Shown here: positions 7,872 to 16,215 of the stretch, piece by piece
Position numbering within the stretch: the stretch's first letter is position 1
Layout of the letters: every line of letters starts with the position of its first letter
Source: Eubacteriales bacterium
GTDB taxonomy: Bacteria; Bacillota; Clostridia; Lachnospirales; Lachnospiraceae
Direction of reading: 5' to 3'
Length of the DNA: 45,477 nucleotides
Assembly (NCBI GenBank): GCA_030536755.1
Contig: JAUNPJ010000024.1
Coordinates: 1 to 45,477 of the forward strand
Program-made: the position numbers and the translations under genes
Notes under the pieces: generated by a model
The model's input: the letters and a program-made list of their open reading frames with translations, nothing else
Told to the model about the DNA's origin: nothing
The model's database searches: none

Positions 7872-8969
7872 TTACTCTTGCAATAAATATACATCTGTGT
7901 AGAACACGCCCTTGGCATCTCCTTCTTCATGTGTCGCAACATAAATGTCGATGCAGTTATCGACAATTGCACCGCCACAGTCTTCCGCCACATAAACCTG
8001 CCCGTTGATCACAACTTTCGATCCATACGGAATCTGGCTTGGATTGACCGCAATCGTATGGTTGGTCTGCGCCGTGACACCTGTGGAGGTGATACCGTTT
8101 GCCCATGGGCCGCAGCAGATGCTGCACGGACAATAATGTGTGATACGAAAGAGTCCAAGCGGCTTTAGATTGGCATCAGCAGATACCTGCACTGCCTCGC
8201 CCTGGAGTACCCCCTGCGCATTGGTACTGCTGATTTCCTGAGAAATCTCCTTCGAGGCTTTTGCCCAGATACTCTCACTGTCACCCGGCTGCAGAACTGC
8301 CTCTCCTTCAATCATATCGTCTTCACCTGTAGCATTTGTCGCATTTCCAGCCGTTCCTGCTTTGTTCTCTGCAAGAACACTGTTTGGCACAAAGCCTGTC
8401 AATTCCTCTCCCTGCGCATTTTCAAATCGAATACGGCTCCACTCATTGCTGCAGACACCAGTGCACACCACTTCTTCATTCTCTACGATGTTTCCTATTG
8501 AAAGTCCGTCTCTCATTCCCGGAAAATCCAGCACCTCTGATGCCTCCACAACACGAAGCGTTTCTTCCATCTCCGTCAAAAGCTCCGTGTCTGACAGATA
8601 ATAAGATTCTGCATATCCATATACCTTTTTGCCGGCGGCATTTTTGACCAGTAATTTACTCCATCCATTGTCACAAAGTCCGACACGGCTGACTTTCTGT
8701 CCGAAAGACAGTGTTACGATTGTTGCTGCGTCTGCATCCGGAGATTCCTTGACTGCCAGAGTTGCTGCCTGCGTATACGCTGGTTCCACCATGACGACCA
8801 TTTTGCCGATATTTCCCTTACTATCAGCAAAATTCTGATTCACCACCAGCTCACTTTCCTGATTTAATTTATCCACAGCCCCCTGATAATCCAAAGTTGC
8901 TCCCATCACAATCTGGGAAAAAGCGATTGTCATCGTCATCACTACCGCTGTAAAAATTTTTTTCTTCAA
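7872..8969 (-). CDS. Secreted SH3b and 3D domain cell-wall protein
   Basis: This 365-residue secreted protein has a signal peptide at residues 1-23 (MKKKIFTAVV onward, cleavage probably after VMGA). Two SH3b-like segments follow (about 65-125 and 135-195), then a linker, then a C-terminal 3D domain (about 265-360). The 3D domain keeps its three aspartates around EDCGGAIVDNCIDIY and the entry motif ITHYCPCSICCGPWANG. The 3D fold resembles the catalytic core of MltA lytic transglycosylases and occurs in Rpf/YabE-like peptidoglycan proteins. A role in wall turnover is therefore likely. I start at a TTG (8969) because AAGAGG precedes it and the signal peptide begins there. The longer upstream frame has no such site. 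Confidence 0.85.
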   Translation of the reverse strand: MKKKIFTAVVMTMTIAFSQIVMGATLDYQGAVDKLNQESELVVNQNFADSKGNIGKMVVMVEPAYTQAATLAVKESPDADAATIVTLSFGQKVSRVGLCDNGWSKLLVKNAAGKKVYGYAESYYLSDTELLTEMEETLRVVEASEVLDFPGMRDGLSIGNIVENEEVVCTGVCSNEWSRIRFENAQGEELTGFVPNSVLAENKAGTAGNATNATGEDDMIEGEAVLQPGDSESIWAKASKEISQEISSTNAQGVLQGEAVQVSADANLKPLGLFRITHYCPCSICCGPWANGITSTGVTAQTNHTIAVNPSQIPYGSKVVINGQVYVAEDCGGAIVDNCIDIYVATHEEGDAKGVFYTDVYLLQE

Positions 8970-9091
8970 AATTACTACCTCTTTTCTGTTTTCAGAGAAA
9001 AATTGCTTTCCTTGCTCCCCTGATTTTACTATACTATCGCCCATCTGAAAAGCTTTTTTCACATTTTTTTCAATTTTTTTTAATTTTTCTA

Positions 9092-9120
9092 TTGACAAAC
9101 GGAGCAAAGTAATGTAGAAT
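9092..9120 (+). promoter_or_regulatory. tRNA-Gly operon promoter
   Basis: TTGACA (9092-9097) and TAGAAT (9115-9120) have an ideal 17-base spacer, about 40 bases before the first tRNA-Gly. Confidence 0.85.
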
Positions 9121-9162
9121 CAATTTTGTTGTTGAGGACAACACAAAAACAAAACAGAATAT

Positions 9163-9233
9163 GCGGGTGTAGTTCAATGGTAGAACACTAGCCTTCCAAG
9201 CTAGATACGTGGGTTCGATTCCCATCACCCGCT
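9163..9233 (+). tRNA. tRNA-Gly (TCC)
   Basis: This 71-nt tRNA has a GCGGGTG/CACCCGC acceptor stem and discriminator T. The anticodon stem is CTAGC/GCTAG with loop CTTCCAA, and the T-loop is TTCGATT. CCA is not encoded. It is the first gene of a two-tRNA operon. Confidence 0.96.
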
Positions 9234-9236
9234 TAT

Positions 9237-9309
9237 GCGTGAGTGGCTCAGTTGGTAGAGTACGACCTTGCCAAGGTCGGGGTCGCGGGTTCGAGCCCCG
9301 TCTCACGCT
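9237..9309 (+). tRNA. tRNA-Gly (GCC)
   Basis: This 73-nt tRNA has a GCGTGAG/CTCACGC acceptor stem and discriminator T. The anticodon stem is CGACC/GGTCG with loop TTGCCAA, and the T-loop is TTCGAGC. Only three bases separate it from the preceding tRNA-Gly, so the two are co-transcribed. Confidence 0.96.
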
Positions 9310-9312
9310 CTG

Positions 9313-9345
9313 AAAGATTCATACATCTGTATGAATCTTTTTTTA
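9313..9345 (+). terminator. Terminator of the tRNA-Gly pair
   Basis: AAAGATTCATAC (9313-9324) pairs perfectly with GTATGAATCTTT (9329-9340) over a 4-nt loop and runs into further T. Confidence 0.9.
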
Positions 9346-9362
9346 TATCCAAAACATTGTAC

Positions 9363-9383
9363 AAAGAAAAGACCGCATCGGTC
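9363..9383 (-). terminator. Probable terminator of ispF
   Basis: GACCG (9371-9375) pairs with CGGTC (9379-9383). On the minus strand it is followed by TTTTCTTT. The stem is short, so confidence is moderate. Confidence 0.5.
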
Positions 9384-9403
9384 AGCGATCTTTTTCCCCA
9401 CTT

Positions 9404-9952
9404 CTATTTTTCATTTTCACTGTGACAGCCGCCGCACCCCGGACATCCATCGCCCGATGCCAGCATTACGCCAGCTCCAAGTACGCTGTCAATGGAACAA
9501 ATCGCCTGAGAAGAAATTCCTTCTTTACTTCCGGTAAATCCAAGTCCCTCTTCTGTCGTTGCCTTAATATTGATCTGGTTCTCCTCCAGATGCAGAGTTC
9601 TGGCAATGTTTTTCCTCATTTCAGGAATATGCGGTGCCATTTTCGGTGCCTGTGCAATAATCGTGGCATCTATATTATTAATGACGTATAGATTCTCTTC
9701 CAGAAGATCTCTGACGTGCTCTAAAAGCTTCAGACTGGAAATTCCTTTATAGTTCTCATCGGAATCAGGAAAATGTTTTCCAATATCTCCCAGAGCGGCT
9801 GCACCGAGCAGTGCATCCATAATCGCGTGAAGCAGGACATCTGCATCGGAATGTCCCAGAAGTCCTGTCTCATGAGGAATCTCCACTCCTCCAAGAATCA
9901 GTTTTCTTCCCTCTACAAGACGGTGTACATCGTATCCCATTCCTACTCTCAT
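9404..9952 (-). CDS. ispF: 2-C-methyl-D-erythritol 2,4-cyclodiphosphate synthase
   Basis: IspF makes the cyclodiphosphate intermediate of the MEP isoprenoid pathway. Metal ligands are visible at D8 and H10 (GYDVHRL) and at H42 within the block that includes [21 protein letters not shown] and the C-terminal [11 protein letters not shown] are also present. The protein is 182 residues against about 157 for typical IspF. The excess is a C-terminal tail with the Cys-rich run [12 protein letters not shown]. The start is supported by AGAGAGGA upstream. The gene follows the AraM-like gene by 18 bases in the same direction, so both probably share one transcript. Confidence 0.95.
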   Translation of the reverse strand: MRVGMGYDVHRLVEGRKLILGGVEIPHETGLLGHSDADVLLHAIMDALLGAAALGDIGKHFPDSDENYKGISSLKLLEHVRDLLEENLYVINNIDATIIAQAPKMAPHIPEMRKNIARTLHLEENQINIKATTEEGLGFTGSKEGISSQAICSIDSVLGAGVMLASGDGCPGCGGCHSENEK

Positions 9953-9970
9953 GGTTTTTTCCTCTCTCTT

Positions 9971-10747
9971 CTATTCTGCCTGTTTGTCCGATTCAATGAT
10001 ACGCAGCGCAAGTTCGGCGAGAAGAAGCGCGCAAATCAATTTCTCACAATCATCCGGATCTCCCTCACTGATTCCGTCCATACAGTTTGCCGCCTGCTTG
10101 ACTGCACTCTTCGCTTTCTTCAAAATTGGCAGATCATCCCACTCATCCTTATGGTTTTTCTGCCACTCCTTGAGTTTGACATAGCTCTCGCTCAATCCAG
10201 ACATTCCGGAAGCATTCAAACTTTCCGGTGCATGCGAAACAATATCCGTATCCGCGATCACACAGATTGGCTCTGCCGCTTTTGCCCTGTATACTTTCCC
10301 GTCATATACCATCTCTGCTGCATCACTGAGGAAACCGCCCTCGCTTGCTGCGGTAGGAACCGATACGACAGGAATTCCCTCTTCGTACGCAATATAACGG
10401 CTCAGATCATGAATGGTTCCGGAGCCGACAGCAAGGATCAGATCCATATCCTCCACACGATTGGCACGGATGATCTCTACTGCTGTTTCATCTGCAAGAA
10501 GCCCCTCCGCTTCCATCATAATCACTTCACAGCGATCATAGATATTCTCCATGATTTCCTCTGTTGCTTCAAATGTATTCGTATCACAAATGATTACTGG
10601 GTGAATGTATTTCCTCAGGAACCCACTTTCCATCAACTCTTCCAGATAACCAACTGCGCCTTCCTCAATAACAATCTCCCGCAGCGCATCATGACCATCC
10701 GGCTTGCACGAGCGGGGTTGGTCTACTTCACTCAAATCAATCTTCAT
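9971..10747 (-). CDS. Shortened AraM/EgsA-like dehydrogenase homologue
   Basis: This 258-residue protein shows the nucleotide-binding half of the glycerol-1-phosphate dehydrogenase/AraM branch of iron-type alcohol dehydrogenases. It has GSGTIHDLSRYIA (108-120), equivalent to the GSGTINDI loop, and PTAASEGGF (131-139), equivalent to PTAxSMDGY. Family members are about 350-400 residues. Here the C-terminal helical domain with the metal-binding histidines is missing, and the metal Asp of the MDG motif is replaced. Catalysis in the usual way is therefore doubtful. In B. subtilis araM lies in the arabinose operon, and here the gene sits just beyond araD but behind a terminator and its own promoter. 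AGGAGG supports start 10747. Confidence 0.7.
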   Translation of the reverse strand: MKIDLSEVDQPRSCKPDGHDALREIVIEEGAVGYLEELMESGFLRKYIHPVIICDTNTFEATEEIMENIYDRCEVIMMEAEGLLADETAVEIIRANRVEDMDLILAVGSGTIHDLSRYIAYEEGIPVVSVPTAASEGGFLSDAAEMVYDGKVYRAKAAEPICVIADTDIVSHAPESLNASGMSGLSESYVKLKEWQKNHKDEWDDLPILKKAKSAVKQAANCMDGISEGDPDDCEKLICALLLAELALRIIESDKQAE

Positions 10748-10794
10748 TATGTAATGCCTCCTAAAAAATTTAATGTGATTCATTCTTCTGAAAT

Positions 10795-10823
10795 ATTATA
10801 CACGATAATCTTTTTTATGGCAA
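10795..10823 (-). promoter_or_regulatory. Promoter of the AraM-like/ispF unit
   Basis: On the minus strand, TTGCCA (10823-10818) and a consensus TATAAT (10800-10795) have a 17-base spacer, about 48 bases before the start at 10747. Confidence 0.75.
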
Positions 10824-10865
10824 CGCCTAATCTGGCATTTCCCACGCTCCGTATTTTTGGATAAA

Positions 10866-10895
10866 GAAAAGAAGCTCCCTCAGAAGCTTCTTTTC
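10866..10895 (-). terminator. Terminator of the ara operon
   Basis: GAAAAGAAGCT (10866-10876) pairs with AGCTTCTTTTC (10885-10895) over an 8-nt loop. On the minus strand a TTT follows. It separates araD from the AraM-like gene. Confidence 0.75.
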
Positions 10896-10945
10896 ATAGA
10901 AAAAAGGAAAAAGGTATATCAAATAAAATACCGATACTGTCTTAA

Positions 10946-11644
10946 TTATTTATTTCCCTGTCCATAATATGCATTCGCACCATGTTTTCTGAAATAGTGC
11001 TTGTCCTGCAGACACTGTGGTGCCGGAGCACAGTGAGGATTGATTGTTTCACAGTGTGCTGCCATCTTGGCAACCTCCTCCAGTACTACCGCATTATGAA
11101 CAGCCTCATGTCCGTCTTTACCCCATGTAAAAGGACCATGATTTTTACAAAGTACACAAGGTACTGCATCTACATCGATCTCTTCCTTCTGGAAGTGCTC
11201 TACGATCAGCTTTCCTGTGTTTGTCTCATAATCTTCCAGCTCTTCTGCTGTCAGATTTCTGACACACGGAATCTCACCATACATATAGTCTGCATGAGTT
11301 GTTCCATAGCATGGAATGCTTCTTCCTGCCTGAGCCCAGCTTGTAGCCCAAACAGAATGTGTATGTACAATTCCTCCAATGCTTGGAAATGCCTTATATA
11401 ATTCGCAATGTGTTGCTGTATCAGAAGAAGGATTCATGTCACCCTCGATCTTGTTCATATTCAGGTCCATAACGACCATGTCTTCTGGTTTCAGTTTGTC
11501 ATAATCCACACCGCTTGGCTTGATTACAAAATATCCTGTCTCACGGTCGATCGCACTTACATTTCCCCATGTAAATGTAACAAGGCCGTATTTTGGCAGT
11601 TCCATATTGGCTTCATATACTTTTTGCTTCAGTTCCTCTAACAT
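10946..11644 (-). CDS. araD: L-ribulose-5-phosphate 4-epimerase
   Basis: This 232-residue protein is virtually the same length as E. coli AraD. It is a class II aldolase-fold zinc enzyme that converts L-ribulose 5-phosphate to D-xylulose 5-phosphate, the last step of arabinose entry into the pentose phosphate pathway. The metal ligands are the two His of VHTHS (H95, H97) and one in the [11 protein letters not shown] block (near 171). Substrate-binding TWGNVSAID and KPSGV are also present. A GAAAGAGGTAA Shine-Dalgarno precedes the ATG. It is the last gene of araA-kinase-araD, 27 bases behind the kinase. The AraD/UlaF/SgbE distinction rests on this context. Confidence 0.95.
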   Translation of the reverse strand: MLEELKQKVYEANMELPKYGLVTFTWGNVSAIDRETGYFVIKPSGVDYDKLKPEDMVVMDLNMNKIEGDMNPSSDTATHCELYKAFPSIGGIVHTHSVWATSWAQAGRSIPCYGTTHADYMYGEIPCVRNLTAEELEDYETNTGKLIVEHFQKEEIDVDAVPCVLCKNHGPFTWGKDGHEAVHNAVVLEEVAKMAAHCETINPHCAPAPQCLQDKHYFRKHGANAYYGQGNK

Positions 11645-11671
11645 GTTCTTTACCTCTTTCAGTTAACTTTA

Positions 11672-13282
11672 TTATTTTGTACACTCAATCGCTTTCTGCT
11701 CTACCGGCAGACCTGCTTTGAATCTCTCGATAAATTTCTCAAAACCTTCCATATCTTCCGGTACAGGATCAATCTTTGTTCCCTCGTCACCTGCAAATAC
11801 TTTCTCAGAAAGATATGCTGCTAAAGTCTCGCCTTCCGCTTTTTTCAGCATATATGCTGCCAGAACTGCGATGCCCCATGCGCCGCCTTCTCCTGCTGTC
11901 TCCATCAGGGATACCGGTGCGCTCATAGCCGCTGCCATGATTCTCTGTCCAACGACCGGTGTCTTAAACAGACCGCCGTGTCCAAGAATCTTGTCAATTT
12001 TTACATGCTCTTCTTTTACAAGAATATCCATACCGATCTTAAGTGCACCAAGTGCAGCGTAAAGATGTGTTCTCATAAAGTTTGCCAGGTTGAACTTGCT
12101 GTCCGGTGTACGCACGAACAATGGTCTTCCCTCTGTGATCGGGATGATGTTCTCTCCTGAATAGTAACCATAGGAAAGAAGATCGCCACAGTCGGCATCA
12201 CCTTCCAGCGCCTTGTTATATAATACAGAAAACAGCTTGTTCATGTCAACCTCAATTCCGAAGCTTTCTGCAAATTCTTTAAAAATATTTACCCATGCAT
12301 TTAAGTCAGAAGTACAGTTGTTTGCATGTGCCATCGCTACCAGATCACCGGACGGTGTTGTAACCATGTCAATCTCTTCATGTACTTTGGAAAGTTCTTT
12401 CTCAAGAACGATCATCGCAAATACAGAAGTTCCTGCAGATACGTTACCAGTTCTCTGTGCAACGCTGTTCGTAGCTGCCATTCCGGTACCTGCATCACCT
12501 TCCGGAGGACACATCGGAACACCAGCCTGCAGCTGACCTGTTACGTCAAGAAGCTTAGCACCTTCCTCGGTCAGAGCACCTGCATCTTCACCGGCAACAA
12601 GCACTTTTGGCATCAGCTCATATACATTGCTCCATCCAAAGCCTTTGTCTGCAACCAATGCATTGAATTTATCGATCATGCCTGCATCATAGTCTTTTTT
12701 GTTCACATCAATCGGGAACATACCGGATGCATCGCCAACACCAAGAACTTTCTGTCCAGACAGTTTCCAGTGGATATATCCAGCCAGTGTAGTAAAGTAA
12801 GCGACATCCTTCACGTGCTCTTCGCCGTCCAGAATACACTGATACAGATGTGCGATACTCCATCTCATAGGAACGTTATACTGGAACAGTTCTGTCAGTT
12901 CTTTGGCAGCCTTTCCTGTATTTGTGTTACGCCATGTGCGAAACGGTACGAGAAGCTCGTCATTTTTGTCAAACGCCATATATCCATGCATCATGGCACT
13001 AAATCCCATTGCCCCAATCTTCTGGATTCCAACGCCATATTTTGTCTTCACATCCTCCAGCATCTTGCCGTAGCAATCCTGCAAACCTGTCCAGATGTCG
13101 TCTAATGTATAAGTCCAGATTCCATTGTCCAGTCTGTTCTCCCAGTCATGTGCACCAGACGCAATCGGTGTATGGTCTTCCCCGATCAAAACAGCTTTGA
13201 TTCTTGTGGAACCAAACTCAATTCCCAGCATTGTATTTCCATTTTCAATTGCCGCCTTTACAGCAGTAACATCCATTCCCAT
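11672..13282 (-). CDS. FGGY-family kinase, probable L-ribulokinase
   Basis: This 536-residue sugar kinase has the FGGY fold. The ATP/phosphate loop [13 protein letters not shown] lies near residue 20, the catalytic-base region is around [14 protein letters not shown], and the late [13 protein letters not shown] and [11 protein letters not shown] lie in domain II. It is flanked by araA and araD, so L-ribulose is the expected substrate. The sequence looks closer to xylulokinase-like FGGY enzymes than to classical AraB. It may therefore be one of the non-orthologous ribulokinases sometimes called AraK, which is inference. GGAGG lies 10 bases upstream of ATG 13282, and a second ATG two codons on is also possible. 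Confidence 0.85.
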   Translation of the reverse strand: MGMDVTAVKAAIENGNTMLGIEFGSTRIKAVLIGEDHTPIASGAHDWENRLDNGIWTYTLDDIWTGLQDCYGKMLEDVKTKYGVGIQKIGAMGFSAMMHGYMAFDKNDELLVPFRTWRNTNTGKAAKELTELFQYNVPMRWSIAHLYQCILDGEEHVKDVAYFTTLAGYIHWKLSGQKVLGVGDASGMFPIDVNKKDYDAGMIDKFNALVADKGFGWSNVYELMPKVLVAGEDAGALTEEGAKLLDVTGQLQAGVPMCPPEGDAGTGMAATNSVAQRTGNVSAGTSVFAMIVLEKELSKVHEEIDMVTTPSGDLVAMAHANNCTSDLNAWVNIFKEFAESFGIEVDMNKLFSVLYNKALEGDADCGDLLSYGYYSGENIIPITEGRPLFVRTPDSKFNLANFMRTHLYAALGALKIGMDILVKEEHVKIDKILGHGGLFKTPVVGQRIMAAAMSAPVSLMETAGEGGAWGIAVLAAYMLKKAEGETLAAYLSEKVFAGDEGTKIDPVPEDMEGFEKFIERFKAGLPVEQKAIECTK

Positions 13283-13341
13283 AAGATAAAATCCTCCTGT
13301 CTCTTACATTTATCAATCAATTTCTATTGTACACCAAAATC

Positions 13342-14838
13342 TTATCTGTAGCAAATAGAATTCCATCTTAATTCATTTTTCAGTGTGCGAATATCTGTAT
13401 TCTTATCGATGACAACACTTTCAATACCCATTGCATCTGCCCAGTCAACCATCTGCTCTACAGACAGGTCATAAGAGAATGCTGTATGATGTGCTCCGCC
13501 TGCATAAATCCATGCTTCTGTACCAACCTGCATATTTGGCTCCGGAGTCCAGAATGCCTGAGCTACCGGCAGATGCGGCATTGGTTTCTCAACCTTCTTG
13601 CAGTTTACTGCATTAATGATCAGACGGAATCTGTTGCCAAGGTCGATCAGGGATGTTGCAACACCTTTGCCCTCTTTTGCGGAGAATACAAGTCTTGCAG
13701 GATCTTCTCTGTCACCCATAGAAAGTGGCTGAACTTTGATTCCAATCGGGCCGTCAGCGATAGATGGGCAGATTTCCAGCATATGAGCCTGGATGATACC
13801 CTCTTTTCCAGGAACCAGATTGTATGTATAATCTTCCAGCATAGAAGTACCTTTTGCGTTTGGTACGTTTGCTGTCATGATCTTCATCAGACGAACCATT
13901 GCAGCTGTCTTCCAGTCACCCTCTGCACCGAATCCGTATCCTTTTTCCATCAGTCTCTGGATTGCCAGACCCGGAAGCTGTTTCAGAGAACCAAGATCAC
14001 CAAAGTGTGTTACGATTGCCTGATAGTTCTTCTCCTCCAGGAATCTCTCGAATCCAATCTCGATACCAGCCTGAACTGCTACATGTTTTTTGAATTCTGC
14101 TGCATCTCTTCCCTCTAACAGAATGTCGTATTTGTCATAGTACTCTTCTACCAGCGCATCGATATCTCCCTTGGATACCTGCTCAACTGCCTCAGCGATC
14201 TCATTAACCGGATAAGCATCTACTTCCCATCCGAATTTGATCTGAGCCTCTACTTTATCGCCTTCTGTAACAGCTACGTTTCTCATGTTATCTGCAATAC
14301 GCATTACACGGATATGGCTGCTTTCCATAACGCCAACAGCAGTGCGCATCCAGGAAGCAATTCTTTCCTGCACATTTTTGTCATCCCAGAATCCCATGAT
14401 TACTTTTCTTTCAATGCCCATACGGCTTACGATATGACCATACTCTCTGTCACCATGAGCAGACTGATATTCGTTCATGAAGTCCATATCGATGGTTTCG
14501 TACGGAATCTCCTGGTTGAACTGTGTATGAAGATGAAGCAATGGTTTTCTGTACTCCTGTAATCCAAGAATCCAGGATTTTGCAGGGGAGAATGTATGCA
14601 TCCATGTAATCACACCGGCACAATCCTCATCAGAATTTGCTTCGTTGAATGTTCTGCGGATCATTTCGTTTGTCAGAAGTGTTGGTTTTAACACAACCTC
14701 AAATGGAAGAACACCTGATTTGTTCAGACCGTCTACCATAATTGCAGAATGCTCTGCTACATGAGCCAGACACTCATCTCCGTATAAATCCTGAGAACCT
14801 GTGCAAAACCAAAATTTGTAATCTCTTCCTGTTTTCAT
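13342..14838 (-). CDS. araA: L-arabinose isomerase
   Basis: This 498-residue protein is nearly the same length as E. coli AraA (500). It converts L-arabinose to L-ribulose with a Mn2+ centre. Family hallmarks are FWFCTGSQDLYG at the N-terminus, VITWMHTFSPAKSWI, GDLGSLKQLPGLAIQR, GFGAEGDWKTAA with a metal Glu, and the late GGAHHTAFS with a metal/catalytic His. AAGGAGG lies seven bases before the ATG. It is the first structural gene of the operon. The regulator gene lies just upstream (72 bases) in the same direction, so the operon may be read from its own promoter, from the regulator promoter, or from both. Confidence 0.97.
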   Translation of the reverse strand: MKTGRDYKFWFCTGSQDLYGDECLAHVAEHSAIMVDGLNKSGVLPFEVVLKPTLLTNEMIRRTFNEANSDEDCAGVITWMHTFSPAKSWILGLQEYRKPLLHLHTQFNQEIPYETIDMDFMNEYQSAHGDREYGHIVSRMGIERKVIMGFWDDKNVQERIASWMRTAVGVMESSHIRVMRIADNMRNVAVTEGDKVEAQIKFGWEVDAYPVNEIAEAVEQVSKGDIDALVEEYYDKYDILLEGRDAAEFKKHVAVQAGIEIGFERFLEEKNYQAIVTHFGDLGSLKQLPGLAIQRLMEKGYGFGAEGDWKTAAMVRLMKIMTANVPNAKGTSMLEDYTYNLVPGKEGIIQAHMLEICPSIADGPIGIKVQPLSMGDREDPARLVFSAKEGKGVATSLIDLGNRFRLIINAVNCKKVEKPMPHLPVAQAFWTPEPNMQVGTEAWIYAGGAHHTAFSYDLSVEQMVDWADAMGIESVVIDKNTDIRTLKNELRWNSICYR

Positions 14839-14910
14839 GTTACATTTCCTCCTTGATTAAAAAATAAAATATATAAGTATAGTTTATATTTTGTCCTTAC
14901 ATTCCGCCTG

Positions 14911-16005
14911 TCAGCAACGCGAAATGCAGGAATTTCCAACAATCAGCTGCGGCTCGATCAGACGCTCCACCTTGCTTTTTTCTTCCGGAACTTTATGTAT
15001 TTTTTCCAGAAGCAGCTCTGCTGCCATCTCTCCGAGCTTCTCCTGCGGATGAGCGATCGTCGTCAGATCAATATCGCCCTTCGCATATACGGAATTGTCA
15101 TATCCTGTGATGGAAATATCTTCCGGCACACGGATATGAAGAAATTTTAATTTCTGATACACCCCCATGGCAATCTGGTCATTGTAGCATACCACACCAT
15201 CTACCGGCATCTTCTTGCGAAGCATCATCTCCAGCACAGCTGCCGGTTTTGTCTTTCTGTCCTCTGTATGAAACCAGATCACATAATCCGGATCATACAG
15301 CAATCCAGCCTCCTGAAACGCCTTGACATAGCCTTTGTGCCGTTCCTTCCCCTGACTGTCATCTGCCTTAAAAATCCCCACAATATGGCGATGTCCCAGT
15401 TCAATCAGATATTTTGTTACAAGATATCCACCCTTACAGTCATTCATCAGAATATGCGGCTTATCCTCCATCTGCTCGTAAATTCCCTGTACAAAAACAT
15501 AAGGAATTCCATATTCGTCCAGCATGTCATACAGATTTGTGTGACGGCAGATCAGCTGGCTTTTGCTCGGCTCAATGATCAGCCCATCCACTTCTTTCCT
15601 TAAGATATCTTCCAGGGCCGCCGCCTCCAGCTTACGGCTGTTTGCTGTATTTTTCAGGATGATGCTGTATCCGTTTGAAGACAGCACGCGGTCCATTCCC
15701 TGAATCAGCCTTGGAAAAATATAATCCGAGATATACGTTGTAACGACCGCAATGTTCTTTGACTCCCGCATATGGCGCACACGTTCGGAACAGAAAGTCC
15801 CTTTTCCATGCTCCGCTTCTATATACCCTTCCGTTGTCAGCATAGACAATGCCTTTCGCACCGTATGACGGCTCAGATTATACTGCATGGACAGTTGATT
15901 CTCACTTGGCAGTTTTTCTCCGGGCTTGATCTCTCCGGACAAAATGTCATTTTTCAGTTTTTCCATCAATACATAATATTTGGTTTTTCCATTTTGACTT
16001 GCCAT
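14911..16005 (-). CDS. araR: GntR/LacI-type arabinose repressor AraR
   Basis: This 364-residue regulator has an N-terminal GntR winged helix (about residues 5-75, with GEKLPSENQLSMQYNLSRHT). A LacI/ribose-binding-like effector domain follows (about 80-360, with ITGYDNSVYAKGDIDLTTI). This fusion is the AraR architecture known from B. subtilis, where L-arabinose releases the repressor from DNA. Position next to araA, the kinase and araD supports that role. Two close ATGs exist. AAGGAG gives normal spacing only to the second (16005). An inverted repeat in its own leader suggests autoregulation. Confidence 0.9.
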   Translation of the reverse strand: MASQNGKTKYYVLMEKLKNDILSGEIKPGEKLPSENQLSMQYNLSRHTVRKALSMLTTEGYIEAEHGKGTFCSERVRHMRESKNIAVVTTYISDYIFPRLIQGMDRVLSSNGYSIILKNTANSRKLEAAALEDILRKEVDGLIIEPSKSQLICRHTNLYDMLDEYGIPYVFVQGIYEQMEDKPHILMNDCKGGYLVTKYLIELGHRHIVGIFKADDSQGKERHKGYVKAFQEAGLLYDPDYVIWFHTEDRKTKPAAVLEMMLRKKMPVDGVVCYNDQIAMGVYQKLKFLHIRVPEDISITGYDNSVYAKGDIDLTTIAHPQEKLGEMAAELLLEKIHKVPEEKSKVERLIEPQLIVGNSCISRC

Positions 16006-16033
16006 TTCCATCTCTCCTTGCTTTTTAGTATAA

Positions 16034-16059
16034 AACTTGTACGGTCGTATATACAAGTT
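16034..16059 (-). promoter_or_regulatory. Candidate AraR operator in the araR leader
   Basis: AACTTGTA (16034-16041) and TACAAGTT (16052-16059) are perfect inverted 8-mers with a 10-base spacer. They resemble the TTGT/ACAA half-sites of the B. subtilis AraR box, though the spacing is wider. The site is about 30 bases before the araR start codon. Confidence 0.45.
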
Positions 16060-16128
16060 GTTGTTTCTGATTATTTCTACAAAGATAAGGTGTATTTATT
16101 GTGCATTTTTACTATATCTTTTCAAAAA

Positions 16129-16189
16129 ACAGAGGACTGTCAAAAAAATCGTACACCATCATGTTCCGTTTTTTTCTGCAGTCCTCTGT
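16129..16189 (-). terminator. Terminator of the sugar ABC transporter operon
   Basis: ACAGAGGACTG (16129-16139) pairs perfectly with CAGTCCTCTGT (16179-16189) around a 39-nt loop. On the minus strand TTTTTT follows. It lies just behind the last permease gene. Confidence 0.75.
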
Positions 16190-16215
16190 GTTTCAACAGA
16201 CTTGTATGTTTTTAT

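Noticed and set aside
9070-9306. Minus-strand frame across the two tRNA-Gly genes
   Set aside because: It reads through both tRNAs, a common artefact of tRNA sequence.
10866-10895. Including the AraM-like gene in the araA-kinase-araD operon
   Set aside because: A good terminator and a separate TTGCCA-17-TATAAT promoter lie between araD and that gene.
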